Assembly (NCBI RefSeq): GCF_030116705.1
Contig: NZ_JAOTIK010000001.1
Span: 4,111,001-4,175,000 of the forward strand
Direction of reading: 5' to 3'
DNA length: 64,000 bases
DNA from: Streptomyces sp. ML-6
GTDB taxonomy: Bacteria > Actinomycetota > Actinomycetes > Streptomycetales > Streptomycetaceae
Each line of letters opens with the position of its first letter. Within the stretch, counting starts at the first letter, position 1. The notes under the pieces are model-generated. The model was given only the letters and a program-made list of their open reading frames with translations. It was not told the origin of the DNA and did not search any database. The position numbers and the translations under genes are program-made. Positions 34,466 through 43,328 of this stretch are shown in pieces.

Positions 34466-36604
34466 TTGGCTCGCCTTGCTTCTTCACCCGGTCGTGGCGC
34501 CCGGCGCCGTATCGCGGCGCTGGCCGCCCTCACCGTGGCCGCGGCCGGTCTCGGCACGGTGCCGAACGCCGTCGCCGCGGACGCGCCGGCACCCATCGCG
34601 ACGAGCGGCGTCTGGGGCATCGACTTCTCCGGCGGAGTGCTGAACACGGTGGAAATCGCCCCGAGCGGACCGCGGTACGCGCTCGCCCGCCGGATCTCCC
34701 CGGGCGGGACGACGGTGGGCGCCCCCGTCTCGATGGGGTACGTGGACGGCTATGCGACCGGAGCGCACGCGAAGAGCGTGCCGTGCGACGCCGGTGACTG
34801 CGTGCTCCTGCGCGCCACCGGCAACGGCCACCTGGGCCGCTTCTTCGTCGACGACGGCAAGGAACGCGCCCAGATCTGGACGACGGGGAACACGCACCAC
34901 AGCTCCGAGGAACCCGCGGTGACCGGTGGCCGGTTCGTGGACGCGACCGGACGCTACTTCGTCTACGAGGCGGCGTCGACCGGCAAGCAGTACATCGACG
35001 CCCTCGGGGTCCGCCGGGCGGACGTGCGGATGACGCGGCCCATCACCGCCGCCTCGGTCTGGGGCTCGGCGCTGTGGACGGCGGCCTCCACCGCCGGCGT
35101 GGTCACCGCGACCGACCTCGAACAGAAGAAGGTCGTCCAGACCGTCACCACCGGCGCCCCGTGCGTGCTCGAGGAGCTCCAGACGGTCGGCCGCTGGATC
35201 TACTGGAACTGCGGCCCGGACGGCGCCGCCGGGGTCTACGACCGTACGGCGAAGAAGAGCGTCACCGTGCCGTCCGGCGCCGCGCTCGTCGGCGACGGCT
35301 ACCTCGTCCGGCACGACCGCACCGCCGGGAAGCTGCTGCTCACCGACTTCCACACCGGGACGGTCGCACCGCCCAGGGAGATCGCGGACCTGCCCGCGGG
35401 CGGCACCGTCGACCAGCGGCGGCTGACCTGGGCCGTGGACAAGTTCGGCGGCGACATCGCGTACGTCGGCCCGGACAAGGCGATCCGGATCGTGCCGAGC
35501 GGGGTGCCCACGCAGCCGCTGGCGAAGATCGAATCGGACCTCGACGCCGGGTCCGTCGACCTCAAGAGCAAGGAGGGCAGCCGGAGCTGGGAGAGCAGCT
35601 GGCAGCTCAACGCGCCCGCGACCTGGACCTTCGTGGTGAAGGACCTGCGCGGACGCACCGTCCGTACCCTCACCGGCGGCCCCGGCGCCGAGGTCGAGGT
35701 CAACTGGGACGGCCGGACGGACAAGGGCACCCACGTCCACAACGAGCTCCACACCTGGACGCTGACCGCCAAGGCCGTCAAGGGCGGCGGCACGTACACC
35801 ACCAGCGGGAAGATCTCGGTCGGCGGCGGTCTCCAGGGCCACCACGACCAGGGCGGCAGCGACTTCGGCGAACTGGTCACGCTCAACTCCGTCGGCGAAC
35901 TGACCCTGCACTACACCGAGGGCAAGGGGAAGTTCGACTGGAAGCGCTCCGGCGCCGGCTGGCCCAAGGGCACGGTCGCGGTCCCGTTCGGGGACATGGG
36001 CAGCGACCGGTGCGCCGAGATGCTCGTACGGATGCCGAACGGGGAACTGCGCCGGTACAACGGCAAGTGCGGCAACTCGTACACGCCGGGCAGCGGCCAC
36101 ACCTCGCTGGGCACCGGCTGGAACGCGTACGACATCCTGACCGTGCCCGGCGACCTGACCGGTGACGGACGCCCCGACCTGCTCGCGCGCAAGGCGTCGA
36201 CCGGCGACATCCACCTCTTCGCCGACGACGGGAAGGGCAGGCTGAAGCCCGGGGTGAAGATCCGCTCGGCCTGGAAGGGCTACTCGAAGGTCGTGGGCGC
36301 CGGAGACCTCAACGGCGACGGATACGGGGACGTGCTCGCCCACGACAAGAAGGACGGCACGCTCTACCGCTACGACGGCACCGCGAGCGGCAGGCTGAAG
36401 GAGCGGGTGAAGGTCTTCGCCGCGTGGGGAAGGTCGTACGACGTCATCGTCGGGGTCGGCGACATCACCGGCGACGGGAAGGCCGACATCGTCGAGCGGG
36501 ACAGCTCGGGCAACCTCTTCCGCAACAACGGCAACGGCAAGGGATCGTTCGGCTCGCGCACGAAGATCGCCACCGGGTGGCAGGGTTACAAGGGAATCTT
36601 CTGA
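34466..36604 (+). CDS. Secreted FG-GAP/VCBS repeat protein
   Basis: A 712-residue exported protein. The N-terminus has arginines (RGARRR) then a hydrophobic stretch IAALAALTVAAAGLGTV with a probable cleavage site near AVAADAP. The middle is beta-rich (propeller-like). An FlgD/FlgK-like Ig segment, VVKDLRGRTVRTLTGGPG, follows at about residue 395. The last ~170 residues contain FG-GAP/VCBS-type calcium-binding repeats (PGDLTGDGRPDLLAR, AGDLNGDGYGDVLAH, VGDITGDGKADIVER). The start is TTG 34466, with GGGGAGGA nine bases upstream. Earlier ATGs lie in repeat-rich leader sequence without a ribosome-binding site. Its role is probably surface or extracellular binding. Confidence 0.82.
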   Translation: MARLASSPGRGARRRIAALAALTVAAAGLGTVPNAVAADAPAPIATSGVWGIDFSGGVLNTVEIAPSGPRYALARRISPGGTTVGAPVSMGYVDGYATGAHAKSVPCDAGDCVLLRATGNGHLGRFFVDDGKERAQIWTTGNTHHSSEEPAVTGGRFVDATGRYFVYEAASTGKQYIDALGVRRADVRMTRPITAASVWGSALWTAASTAGVVTATDLEQKKVVQTVTTGAPCVLEELQTVGRWIYWNCGPDGAAGVYDRTAKKSVTVPSGAALVGDGYLVRHDRTAGKLLLTDFHTGTVAPPREIADLPAGGTVDQRRLTWAVDKFGGDIAYVGPDKAIRIVPSGVPTQPLAKIESDLDAGSVDLKSKEGSRSWESSWQLNAPATWTFVVKDLRGRTVRTLTGGPGAEVEVNWDGRTDKGTHVHNELHTWTLTAKAVKGGGTYTTSGKISVGGGLQGHHDQGGSDFGELVTLNSVGELTLHYTEGKGKFDWKRSGAGWPKGTVAVPFGDMGSDRCAEMLVRMPNGELRRYNGKCGNSYTPGSGHTSLGTGWNAYDILTVPGDLTGDGRPDLLARKASTGDIHLFADDGKGRLKPGVKIRSAWKGYSKVVGAGDLNGDGYGDVLAHDKKDGTLYRYDGTASGRLKERVKVFAAWGRSYDVIVGVGDITGDGKADIVERDSSGNLFRNNGNGKGSFGSRTKIATGWQGYKGIF

Positions 36605-36770
36605 CCCGAGGGGCTTCCGGCGGCCGGCGACCCGAGGGGCTTCCGGCGGCCGTGCCTCGGCGGCCGGAAGCCCCCTTCGAAGCATCAGGTTTCCGCCATG
36701 ACGGGCCCGGTAACCGATACCCGATCGGCGGCCGGGTTCCGGCGGGCTATGCTCAGGGGTGATTCGCCGA

Positions 36771-36843
36771 GGGCCGTTAGCTCAATTGGCAGAGCAGCGG
36801 ACTTTTAATCCGTTGGTTGTGGGTTCGAGTCCCACACGGCCTA
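36771..36843 (+). tRNA. tRNA-Lys (TTT)
   Basis: A 73-nt cloverleaf with acceptor GGGCCGT/ACGGCCT (terminal G-T), D-arm AGCTCAATTGGCAGAGC, anticodon stem GCGGA/TCCGT with loop CTTTTAA (TTT), T-loop TTCGAGT and discriminator A. Confidence 0.95.
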
Positions 36844-36885
36844 CCGATGGCGGGGGAGCGGTTCGTCCCTCCCACCCGTACTCCG

Positions 36886-36919
36886 AACGCCCCGACCGGT
36901 TCCGTCCGGTCGGGGCGTT
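36886..36919 (+). terminator. Terminator of tRNA-Lys
   Basis: AACGCCCCGACCGG pairs perfectly with CCGGTCGGGGCGTT around TTCCGT, 42 nt past the tRNA. Confidence 0.85.
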
Positions 36920-36986
36920 CGTCGTGTGCGGAGGGGCCGGCGGCACCCGTACGGGGGGATCGGGTGCCGCCGGCGTTCGGGGGCCG

Positions 36987-37541
36987 TTACCGGCCGAGGG
37001 CGGCCACGCCGGCCCGGGCGAACTTCTCGTCCAGGTCGCCGGACGGGGCGCCGGCGACGCCGATGCCCGCGATCGGGGCGCCCTTCGTGGTGACGGGGGC
37101 GCCGCCGCCGAGGAAGAGGGTGCCGGGGATGTCCTTCAGCGTCGGAGCGTTCTCCAGGCGCTTGACCAGTTCGGAGGTGGGGGCGTTCCAGGAGACGGCG
37201 GTGTAGGCCTTCTTCACGGCCGACTCGTAGGACTGCGGGCCCGCGCCGTCGCCGCGCAGGGTGACGACGGTGTTGCCGTTGCGGTCGACGACGGCGACCG
37301 AGACGCGCTGGTTCTCCTTCTCGGCGGCGTCCAGCGTCGCCCGCGCGGCCTTCGTCGCGGCCTCGATCGTCAGGTGCGTGGAGTGCGTGAGGTTCTTGTC
37401 GGCGGCGTCGGCCTTGACGGCGGCGGCGGGCGCGGCGGCCGGGGCCGCGGCGTTGGCGGAGACGACTCCGAACGTGCCCGCGACGGCGGCGGTGACGACG
37501 GCACCGGTCAGGACGCGGGTGCGCAGCGACAGCTTCTTCAT
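36987..37541 (-). CDS. Exported GlcG/HbpS-like haem-binding family protein
   Basis: A 184-residue protein with a signal peptide (KKLSLRTRVLTGAVVTAAVAG, cleavage likely after VSANAA) and a GlcG/HbpS domain: LTIEAATKAARATLDAAEK, VSVAVVDRNGNTVVTLRGD, AYTAVSWNAPTSEL and GGGAPVTTKGAPIAGIGVAG. HbpS in Streptomyces reticuli binds haem and signals redox stress to the SenS/SenR pair, but no senSR-like pair is adjacent here. ATG 37541 is preferred because GAGGAG sits nine bases before it. A TTG six bases upstream would crowd the site. Confidence 0.82.
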   Translation of the reverse strand: MKKLSLRTRVLTGAVVTAAVAGTFGVVSANAAAPAAAPAAAVKADAADKNLTHSTHLTIEAATKAARATLDAAEKENQRVSVAVVDRNGNTVVTLRGDGAGPQSYESAVKKAYTAVSWNAPTSELVKRLENAPTLKDIPGTLFLGGGAPVTTKGAPIAGIGVAGAPSGDLDEKFARAGVAALGR

Positions 37542-37638
37542 GGTCAACGACTCCTCGGGTTCGGCCGGGGGTTCGGGAATCTCTGCGTTCCCGCTCCGAG
37601 ATCCATCCTCGGGCCGGACCCGCCCCGCCCCGGTCGCC

Positions 37639-39111
37639 CTACGGGCTTCCCTCGCGACCCCCGACGGATGACGCCGGGGTCAGCCGATCGGACGATGCCG
37701 GGGCCCTCCGCCGGACCCCGGGTCGGGCCGCCGGTTCGATGTTCTGGTTGGCGTGGAAGAAGTTGTGCGGATCGTAGGTCCGCTTGACGGCCGCGAGGCG
37801 GTCGTAGTGGTCGCGGTAGGTGGCCCGTACCCGGTCCGGGGTCTCGCCCGCGCCGATGAAGTTCACGTACGTGCCGCCCATGGAGTGCGGGTGCAGTGCC
37901 TCCCAGTAGTCCACGCACCACTGCCGGAGCCTTCCGGCGTTGTCCGGATCGGGGTCGATGCCCGCGATGACGCCGGACCAGACCGCGTCCCGGTAGGCCC
38001 AGGCCGTGTCGCCGGGGCCGGGCCGGTGGGCGGCGCCGTCGACCGGGTACAGGTGCATGGTCGACAGGTCGGTGGGGAGGCGCTCGGCGTACTCGGCGTG
38101 CACGTCGACGGCCTCGTCGGTGATCCGGTCGAAGAAGTTGCCGCGCCAGTACCACTGCAGGCCGGGGGGAAGCAGGGCGTCGAACAGGGACTGCAGGGCG
38201 GGGTAGGGCATCGGCGCCGTGAAGTGGAAGGCGGGCGTTCCGGGGTCCTCGACGGGCTTGAGGGTGGTTTCCAGCAGCTCGGGGTCGCCCGTCCAGCACC
38301 ACACGACACCGCACATCCGCCGGCCGTGGATCTCCTCCGGGAACGGCGGCCCCGGCGGCACGGTGAGCGAGGCGAAGAAGCCGTTGAGGTCCTCGGTGGC
38401 CCGGGGCAGGAAGTCGCGGTACCAGCGCAGCACGTCGTGGATCCGGGCGGCCGGCCAGAGCGTGACGGCGACGCCCACGGTGTCCACCGGGTGCATCCGG
38501 AAGGTGAAGGAGGTGACGATGCCGAAGTTCCCGCCGCCGCCGCGCAGCGCCCAGAACAGGTCGGGGTGGGAGGTGTCGCTCGCCGTCACCGGGGTCCCGT
38601 CGGCCAGGACGACCTCCGCGGCCAGCAGGTTGTCGATCGTCAGCCCGTACTTGCGGGTGAGGTGGCCGTGGCCGCCGCCCAGGGTGAGGCCGCCGACGCC
38701 GGTGGTCGAGAGGATGCCGGAGGGGGTGGCCAGCCCGAAGGCGTGGGCCGCGTGGTCGAGGTCGCCGAGGGTGCTGCCGCCGCCGACCGTGGCCGTGCGC
38801 GCTTCCGGGTCGACGTGGGCCCAGCGCATGGGCGAGAGGTCGATGGTGACGCCGTCGTCCACCAGGCAGAGGCCCGCCCCGCTGTGGCCGCCGCCGCGGA
38901 CGGCGACCACGAGTCCCTCGTCGCGGAGGAAGTCGACCGCGGCCATGACGTCCGCCGTGTCGGCGCACCGGACCACCGCCGCGGGACGTCTGTCGATCAT
39001 GGCGTTGTAGATCGTGCCGGCCGGGCGGTACTCCGGATCCTGCGGGCCGATGACGGGGCCGCGCAACGCGGTCCGCATCGCGTCCAGGGGTACGGGTGTG
39101 GTGCGGTTCAT
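37639..39111 (-). CDS. FAD-binding oxidoreductase (berberine-bridge-enzyme type)
   Basis: A 490-residue flavoenzyme of the PCMH/BBE family. The FAD domain has VVRCADTADVMAAV, then VAVRGGGHSGAGLCLVDDG, in which the histidine is the usual covalent FAD attachment point, and GVGGLTLGGGHGHLTRKYGL. The BBE C-terminal motif is DPHNFFHANQNI. The canonical second (cysteinyl) FAD site after GG..G appears to be replaced (TTGVGGLTLGGG), so single covalent attachment is likely. ATG 39111 is preceded by GAGGGGGTGG. No signal peptide was noted. Such enzymes oxidise sugars or natural-product intermediates. No biosynthetic cluster adjoins it. Confidence 0.87.
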   Translation of the reverse strand: MNRTTPVPLDAMRTALRGPVIGPQDPEYRPAGTIYNAMIDRRPAAVVRCADTADVMAAVDFLRDEGLVVAVRGGGHSGAGLCLVDDGVTIDLSPMRWAHVDPEARTATVGGGSTLGDLDHAAHAFGLATPSGILSTTGVGGLTLGGGHGHLTRKYGLTIDNLLAAEVVLADGTPVTASDTSHPDLFWALRGGGGNFGIVTSFTFRMHPVDTVGVAVTLWPAARIHDVLRWYRDFLPRATEDLNGFFASLTVPPGPPFPEEIHGRRMCGVVWCWTGDPELLETTLKPVEDPGTPAFHFTAPMPYPALQSLFDALLPPGLQWYWRGNFFDRITDEAVDVHAEYAERLPTDLSTMHLYPVDGAAHRPGPGDTAWAYRDAVWSGVIAGIDPDPDNAGRLRQWCVDYWEALHPHSMGGTYVNFIGAGETPDRVRATYRDHYDRLAAVKRTYDPHNFFHANQNIEPAARPGVRRRAPASSDRLTPASSVGGREGSP

Positions 39112-39340
39112 GGCCTGGCCACCCCCTCGTGCGTCGAGGTCGGGATGGCGGTCGCGCCCCGCCCGGCACCCGGCGGGGGAGGCCGGGGCCCCGGTGCCCG
39201 GGAGCCGCGGACGGGAAGGCCGCCGTGGGCTGATGTCTCCAGCCTCCGCCCGGCCCAGCGACCCTGCCAGCCCGCCGGGGCGGGCGGAGGGAGACATGCG
39301 CGCCCGGGGCGGCGGCGGGGGATGGGGGGCGGTGCGGGCC

Positions 39341-39452
39341 CGTCCCGGTCCGGACGAGGAGGTACGGGCGGTTCCGACCCGGACGAGGGGTGCGGGTGTC
39401 ACGTCCTGGACGAGGAGGTACCGGCGTCCCGGTCCGGACGAGGAGGTACGGG
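39341..39452. repeat. 28-bp direct repeat plus degenerate copies
   Basis: A 28-bp sequence (containing GGACGAGGAGGTACGGG) occurs exactly at 39341-39368 and 39425-39452. Shorter degenerate GGACGAGG copies lie between. The array ends beside the 3' terminus of the SHOCT gene at 39470, whose last codons (complement of CAGACGAGGAGCTTCG) resemble the unit. Confidence 0.8.
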
Positions 39453-39469
39453 TGGCCTGCCCCCCCGGC

Positions 39470-39880
39470 TCAGACGAGGAGCTTCGTCTTCGCGCGCTGG
39501 TACTCCTCCTCCGTGAGGGCGCCCCGGTCCCTGAGGTCGGCGAGCTTCGCCAGGTCGTCGACGTGGCCGCCGTGTTTCGGGCCGTCCCCGCCCGAGGTGC
39601 CCGCCACCTCCCGTACGTACGCCTTGAAGGCCGCGTCCCGGTCCTGGACCTCCTTGATGTCCCGCCGGCTCATGGACTTGCCGCGCACGATCACGTACAC
39701 CAGCACCCCGATGTACGGCAGCAGGAGTGTCAGGACCAGCCAGCCCGCCTTGCCCCAGCCGCTGAGGTCGTGGCTGCGGAAGATGTCCGTGATGACCTTG
39801 AAGAGCAGGAACAGCCACATGACCCAGAGGAAGAACCAGAGCATGGTCCAGAAGAGGTCGAGCAACGAGTAGTCGTCCAC
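39470..39880 (-). CDS. PLDc_N-domain membrane protein with SHOCT tail
   Basis: A 136-residue protein. Two transmembrane helices (residues ~8-28, and ~45-63 KAGWLVLTLLLPYIGVLVYV) make the PLDc_N (phospholipase D N-terminal-like) hairpin, followed by RGKSMSRRD. The C-terminus is a SHOCT helix pair, DLAKLADLRDRGALTEEEYQRAK, ending KLLV. The function of this widespread actinobacterial architecture is unknown; SHOCT is an oligomerisation motif. It starts at GTG 39880 with GGGAGC upstream. It follows no gene closely and is probably monocistronic. Confidence 0.83.
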   Translation of the reverse strand: MDDYSLLDLFWTMLWFFLWVMWLFLLFKVITDIFRSHDLSGWGKAGWLVLTLLLPYIGVLVYVIVRGKSMSRRDIKEVQDRDAAFKAYVREVAGTSGGDGPKHGGHVDDLAKLADLRDRGALTEEEYQRAKTKLLV

Positions 39881-40126
39881 GGTTCGCTCCCGATCAGTGC
39901 GATGGTGTCGCCTCGGTCGGCCGGTAGGTGAAATCAGTCATATCACTGCATATGGGTGTGTGCGCGCTGTCCCGCGGCGGGCCCGTACGGGAGCCGGGTC
40001 CTCGTTCGTCGGCGTGGGGCGTGGGGCGCGGGGTCGGTCCGTGTGCCGGATGTGGCCCGGGTGAAGCCCGGGGGGACCCGAGTGGTCATGAGCGTCCCGG
40101 GAATGGCGTAGAGTGGTGTTCACCGA

Positions 40127-40200
40127 CGCGGGGTGGAGCAGCTCGGTAGCTCGCTGGGCTCATAACCCAGAGGTCGCAGGTTCAAATCCTGTCCCCGCTA
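40127..40200 (+). tRNA. Initiator tRNA-fMet (CAT)
   Basis: A 74-nt cloverleaf with the initiator hallmarks: an unpaired first position (C1 opposite T72 in CGCGGGG/CCCCGCT) and three consecutive G-C pairs in the anticodon stem (CTGGG/CCCAG around CTCATAA). D-arm GGAGCAGCTCGGTAGCTC; T-loop TTCAAAT. Confidence 0.93.
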
Positions 40201-40206
40201 CTGAAG

Positions 40207-40245
40207 AGTCAGGCCCGGCACGCATGCAGCGTGCCGGGCCTGACT
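40207..40245 (+). terminator. Terminator of tRNA-fMet
   Basis: AGTCAGGCCCGGCACGC pairs perfectly over 17 bp with its complement around ATGCA, six nt after the tRNA. Confidence 0.9.
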
Positions 40246-40374
40246 CGTTTCGTGCCCCGCCCGGGTCCCTCCGTTGGCCGACGAGCGGTCGCCGCGTCGT
40301 GCCGTTCCGGGGAGTCTGGGGGCGGGGCGCGGTTCCGTCCGCAGCCGCGGACGTACCGGGCAGGAGACCAACGG

Positions 40375-41538
40375 GTGGTGTGGAAGCGGGAACAGCGGCC
40401 CGGCGGGCACGCCGGGGGCGGCGTCGGCACCCGGCGGTTCGTGCGGGCACTGCCCGCCCTGATGATCTTCGGCGGGCTGGTGTTCGACGCCTTCACGCCG
40501 CCGGTCTTCACCGCCATCCCGCTGTTCGTCGCGGCGCCGCTGATCGCCGCCCCGTTCTTCTCGCTGTCCAGCACCGTCTGCACCGGTGTCGCCTCGACGC
40601 TGGCCGTCATCGCGCTGCGGCTGTCCAGCAGCACGCTGCCCGAAGTGGTGCCGCTGATCGAGCTGCTGACCCTGGCCACCGTCTCGGTCCTCGCGGTCGT
40701 GATCAACGCGGTGGTGCGGCGCGGCAACGAGCAGCTGGCCTCCGCACGGGTCATCGCGGAGACCGCCATGCGCGCGGTGCTGCCGAAGCCGTCCGAGCGG
40801 ATCGGCGGACTGCACGTGGCGGCGCGGTACGTGGCGGCGCAGGCGGACGAGTTCGTCGGCGGCGACCTGTTCGCCGTGACGGACACCCCGTACGGGGTGC
40901 GGCTGGTGGTCGGGGACGTGCGGGGCAAGGGCCTCGAAGCCGTGGGGACGGTGGCGGTGGTCATCGGGGCGTTCCGCGAGGCGGCCGAGCAGGAGCGCTC
41001 ACTGGCGGGCGTCGCGCGGCGGCTGGAGCGGGCGCTGGCGCGGGAGGAGGCGAGGCGGGGCGGGCTCGACGTGCTGGAGGGGTTCATCACCGCCGTGCTG
41101 GCCGAGATCCCGTCCGGGCTGTCCCGGGTGTGCGTCGTCAACCGCGGCCACCCCGAACCGATCCTGCTGCATCCCGACGGGGCGCTGGAGGTGCTGAGGC
41201 CCACCGAGCCCGCGCTGCCGCTCGGGATGGACCTGGGTGCGTGGCCGCAGCGGACGGACGAGTGGGACCTGCCGGCCGGGGCGACCCTGCTCCTGTACAC
41301 GGACGGCCTCTCCGAGGCGCGGAACGCCGAAGGGGTCTTCTACGACCCGGCGGAACGGCTGCGCGGGCGGATCTTCCCGGGGCCCGAAGAACTGTTGTCC
41401 GCGCTGACCGACGACGTGCGTCTGCACACGGGCGGCGAGACGACCGACGACATGGCGCTGCTCGCGGTCATGTGTCCGGCGGAGAGGCAGCCGGACCGGC
41501 GCAGGACCGTGCGGATCGTCGGCCTGGAGGAGGCGTGA
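40375..41538 (+). CDS. Membrane PP2C (RsbU/SpoIIE-type) phosphatase
   Basis: A 387-residue protein with four to five transmembrane helices in the first ~120 residues (ALPALMIFGGLVFDAF through LATVSVLAVVINAVV). A PP2C-type phosphatase follows: GGLHVAARYVAAQADEFVGGD and VRLVVGDVRGKGLEA hold the metal-binding aspartates, and LLLYTDGLSEARN and TTDDMALLAV complete the site. Such enzymes dephosphorylate anti-sigma antagonist (STAS) proteins. No partner kinase or STAS gene is adjacent, so the pathway is unknown. GTG 40375 is eight bases after AGGAG; GTG 40378 is equally in frame. Confidence 0.87.
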   Translation: MVWKREQRPGGHAGGGVGTRRFVRALPALMIFGGLVFDAFTPPVFTAIPLFVAAPLIAAPFFSLSSTVCTGVASTLAVIALRLSSSTLPEVVPLIELLTLATVSVLAVVINAVVRRGNEQLASARVIAETAMRAVLPKPSERIGGLHVAARYVAAQADEFVGGDLFAVTDTPYGVRLVVGDVRGKGLEAVGTVAVVIGAFREAAEQERSLAGVARRLERALAREEARRGGLDVLEGFITAVLAEIPSGLSRVCVVNRGHPEPILLHPDGALEVLRPTEPALPLGMDLGAWPQRTDEWDLPAGATLLLYTDGLSEARNAEGVFYDPAERLRGRIFPGPEELLSALTDDVRLHTGGETTDDMALLAVMCPAERQPDRRRTVRIVGLEEA

Positions 41539-41804
41539 GGGGCGGGGCGCGGGGGACCGGTTCCGTTCCTTCCGCCCGCAGTGCCACCGTGCGTGATCGA
41601 AGGGCGTCGCTCCGCATAACGTTTGACGCAACGTCAGAATCAGGGTAATGACTGAGAGTCGGTCAACTCGTACATTTTCATTAGGTTATGTCCCGTAAAG
41701 TCCTGGCCAAAGACATGAACGATCAGTGGGAACGGCTTGGAAAGCGGCCCCGGTGTCTATTAACGTTCGATAACGCAGTGCGGTCGTCCCAGCCGTCGCC
41801 AGTG
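41539..41804. other. Promoter segment upstream of the riboswitch
   Basis: About 265 bp with no gene. The part from 41615 to 41780 is relatively AT-rich and includes TAATGACTGAGAG, TACATTTTCATTAGG and CTATTAACGTTCGATAAC, and presumably holds the promoter of the riboswitch-controlled peptidase gene. Confidence 0.4.
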
Positions 41805-41952
41805 GCGGCACCGTGCGCGAGCGCCGAATTCCGCAAGGGAACCGGGGAACCACCTATATGGGGTGAATCGGACGCCTGTGTCTCGTGAGAGGCAGAGGGG
41901 CCCGTAGGAGACCTTCCTGCTCCGAACCCGTCAGCTAACCCGGTAGGCGAGA
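41805..41952 (+). ncRNA. ydaO-type c-di-AMP riboswitch
   Basis: The leader carries the conserved blocks of the ydaO/yuaA class in the right order: GCCGAATTCCGCAAGGGAACCG with GGGGAACCACC, a hairpin, GGGGTGAATCGG, a variable stem, then CTCCGAACCCGTCAGC, TAACCCGGTAGGCGA. The element ends about 24 nt before the GTG of an M23 peptidase gene. In Streptomyces this class controls cell-wall hydrolases such as rpfA, and c-di-AMP binding lowers expression. The boundaries are approximate because P1 pairing was not modelled. Confidence 0.88.
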
Positions 41953-41975
41953 AGGAAGGAAAGGAGTGCGCCCCC

Positions 41976-43223
41976 GTGGCGTCCAACAAGCCTGCCCCCG
42001 AGGCCCCGTCCTGGTTCACCCCCGACTACGGCTTCGGCGCCGACTTCCCCGCGCAGCGCGGTCCCGACTCCGACGCCGGTTCCGATCCGGCGGCCACCGG
42101 GACGATGACGACGGTGTACGGCGGCGACTACGGCGCAGACCCCCACACCGGCCACGGCGGCGACCTCACCACCGAGTTCGGCGGTGACTTCAACGACGAC
42201 TTCGGCGGCGGCTTCCGTACCGACGGCAACGGCGGTGAGCCCGCGCGCAGCCTGGAGGAGTGGAACCCCACCGAGGAGTCCGTCCGCCCCGTGCGCGGCC
42301 GGCACCGCGTCGCCAAGCAGCGCAGCGGACTCGCCCGCAGCTCCACGGTGTTGGGCGTCGGCGTCATCGCGGCGGTCGGCGCGGGTGGCATGGCCACCGC
42401 GCAGAGCAAGCCGGCGGTCTCCATCTCCGTCCCCGACTCCATCACGGAGAACCTTCCCGACGCCGCGTCACTTCCCGGCGTGGGCGCCCTGTTCTCCGAC
42501 GACTCGGACAAGGACGCGTCCGAGGACGTCACCGCCTCCGCCCCGCTGACCTCCGCCGGCCTCACCGTCGCCGAGGCCGAGCAGGGCAGGACGGACGCGG
42601 GCGAGGCGCTCCGCGCCCGCATCCTCCAGCAGGCCGAGCAGCAGCAGGACGCGGCCGCCGCCGAGGCCAAGGCCGCCGAGGAGAAGAAGGCCGCGGAGAA
42701 GGCCGCCGCCGAGGCGAAGAAGCAGCAGGACGCGGCCGAGGCCAAGGCCGCCGCCGAGAAGAAGAAGGCGGAGGAGGAGGCCAAGAAGAAGGCGGAGGCC
42801 GCGCGGCTCGCCAAGCTCGCCGCCAGCTACGCCGTTCCGACCTTCTCGTACACGATCACCTCGACCTTCGGGCAGGCCGGTTCGATGTGGTCCTCCGGCC
42901 ACCACACCGGCCTCGACTTCGCCGCCCCGACCGGCACCCCGGTCAAGGCCGTGCACAGCGGCACGATCAAGTCGGCCGGTCTGGCCGGTTCGTACGGCTA
43001 CCGCACGGTGCTGGAGCTGGAGGACGGTACGGAGATCTGGTACTGCCACCAGTCCTCGATCGGCGTCGGCGTCGGCCAGAAGGTCACCACCGGCGAGACC
43101 ATCGGCCGGGTCGGCGCGACCGGCAACGTGACCGGACCGCACCTCCACCTGGAGATCCACACCCCCGACGGCACGGGCGTCGACCCGATGGCCTGGCTCC
43201 GCGGCAAGGGCCTCAACATCTGA
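41976..43223 (+). CDS. M23-family peptidoglycan endopeptidase
   Basis: A 415-residue protein. The first ~125 residues are a Gly/Asp-rich cytoplasmic stretch. A membrane anchor follows (STVLGVGVIAAVGAGG), then a long Ala/Glu/Lys coiled coil (about residues 195-285). The C-terminal LytM/M23 domain has zinc ligands in HHTGLDFAAP (HxxxD) and GPHLHLEIH (HxH), and the usual VGATGNVTG loop. It should cleave cross-link peptides in the wall. GTG 41976 is nine bases after GGAG. The c-di-AMP riboswitch immediately upstream ties its synthesis to osmotic and turgor signalling. A terminator follows at 43256. Confidence 0.9.
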   Translation: MASNKPAPEAPSWFTPDYGFGADFPAQRGPDSDAGSDPAATGTMTTVYGGDYGADPHTGHGGDLTTEFGGDFNDDFGGGFRTDGNGGEPARSLEEWNPTEESVRPVRGRHRVAKQRSGLARSSTVLGVGVIAAVGAGGMATAQSKPAVSISVPDSITENLPDAASLPGVGALFSDDSDKDASEDVTASAPLTSAGLTVAEAEQGRTDAGEALRARILQQAEQQQDAAAAEAKAAEEKKAAEKAAAEAKKQQDAAEAKAAAEKKKAEEEAKKKAEAARLAKLAASYAVPTFSYTITSTFGQAGSMWSSGHHTGLDFAAPTGTPVKAVHSGTIKSAGLAGSYGYRTVLELEDGTEIWYCHQSSIGVGVGQKVTTGETIGRVGATGNVTGPHLHLEIHTPDGTGVDPMAWLRGKGLNI

Positions 43224-43255
43224 GGCCGCCCGAGCCGGTCCACCGGCCATGAACC

Positions 43256-43297
43256 CCGGCAGTCCTGACGCTCACCCCCCGACGTCAGGGCTGCCGG
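43256..43297 (+). terminator. Terminator of the M23 peptidase gene
   Basis: CCGGCAGTCCTGACG and CGTCAGGGCTGCCGG form a 15-bp stem with one G-T pair around a C-rich 12-nt loop. Confidence 0.75.
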
Positions 43298-43328
43298 TTC
43301 GTCGTGAGCGGCCCGGGCCGGGGAACTT

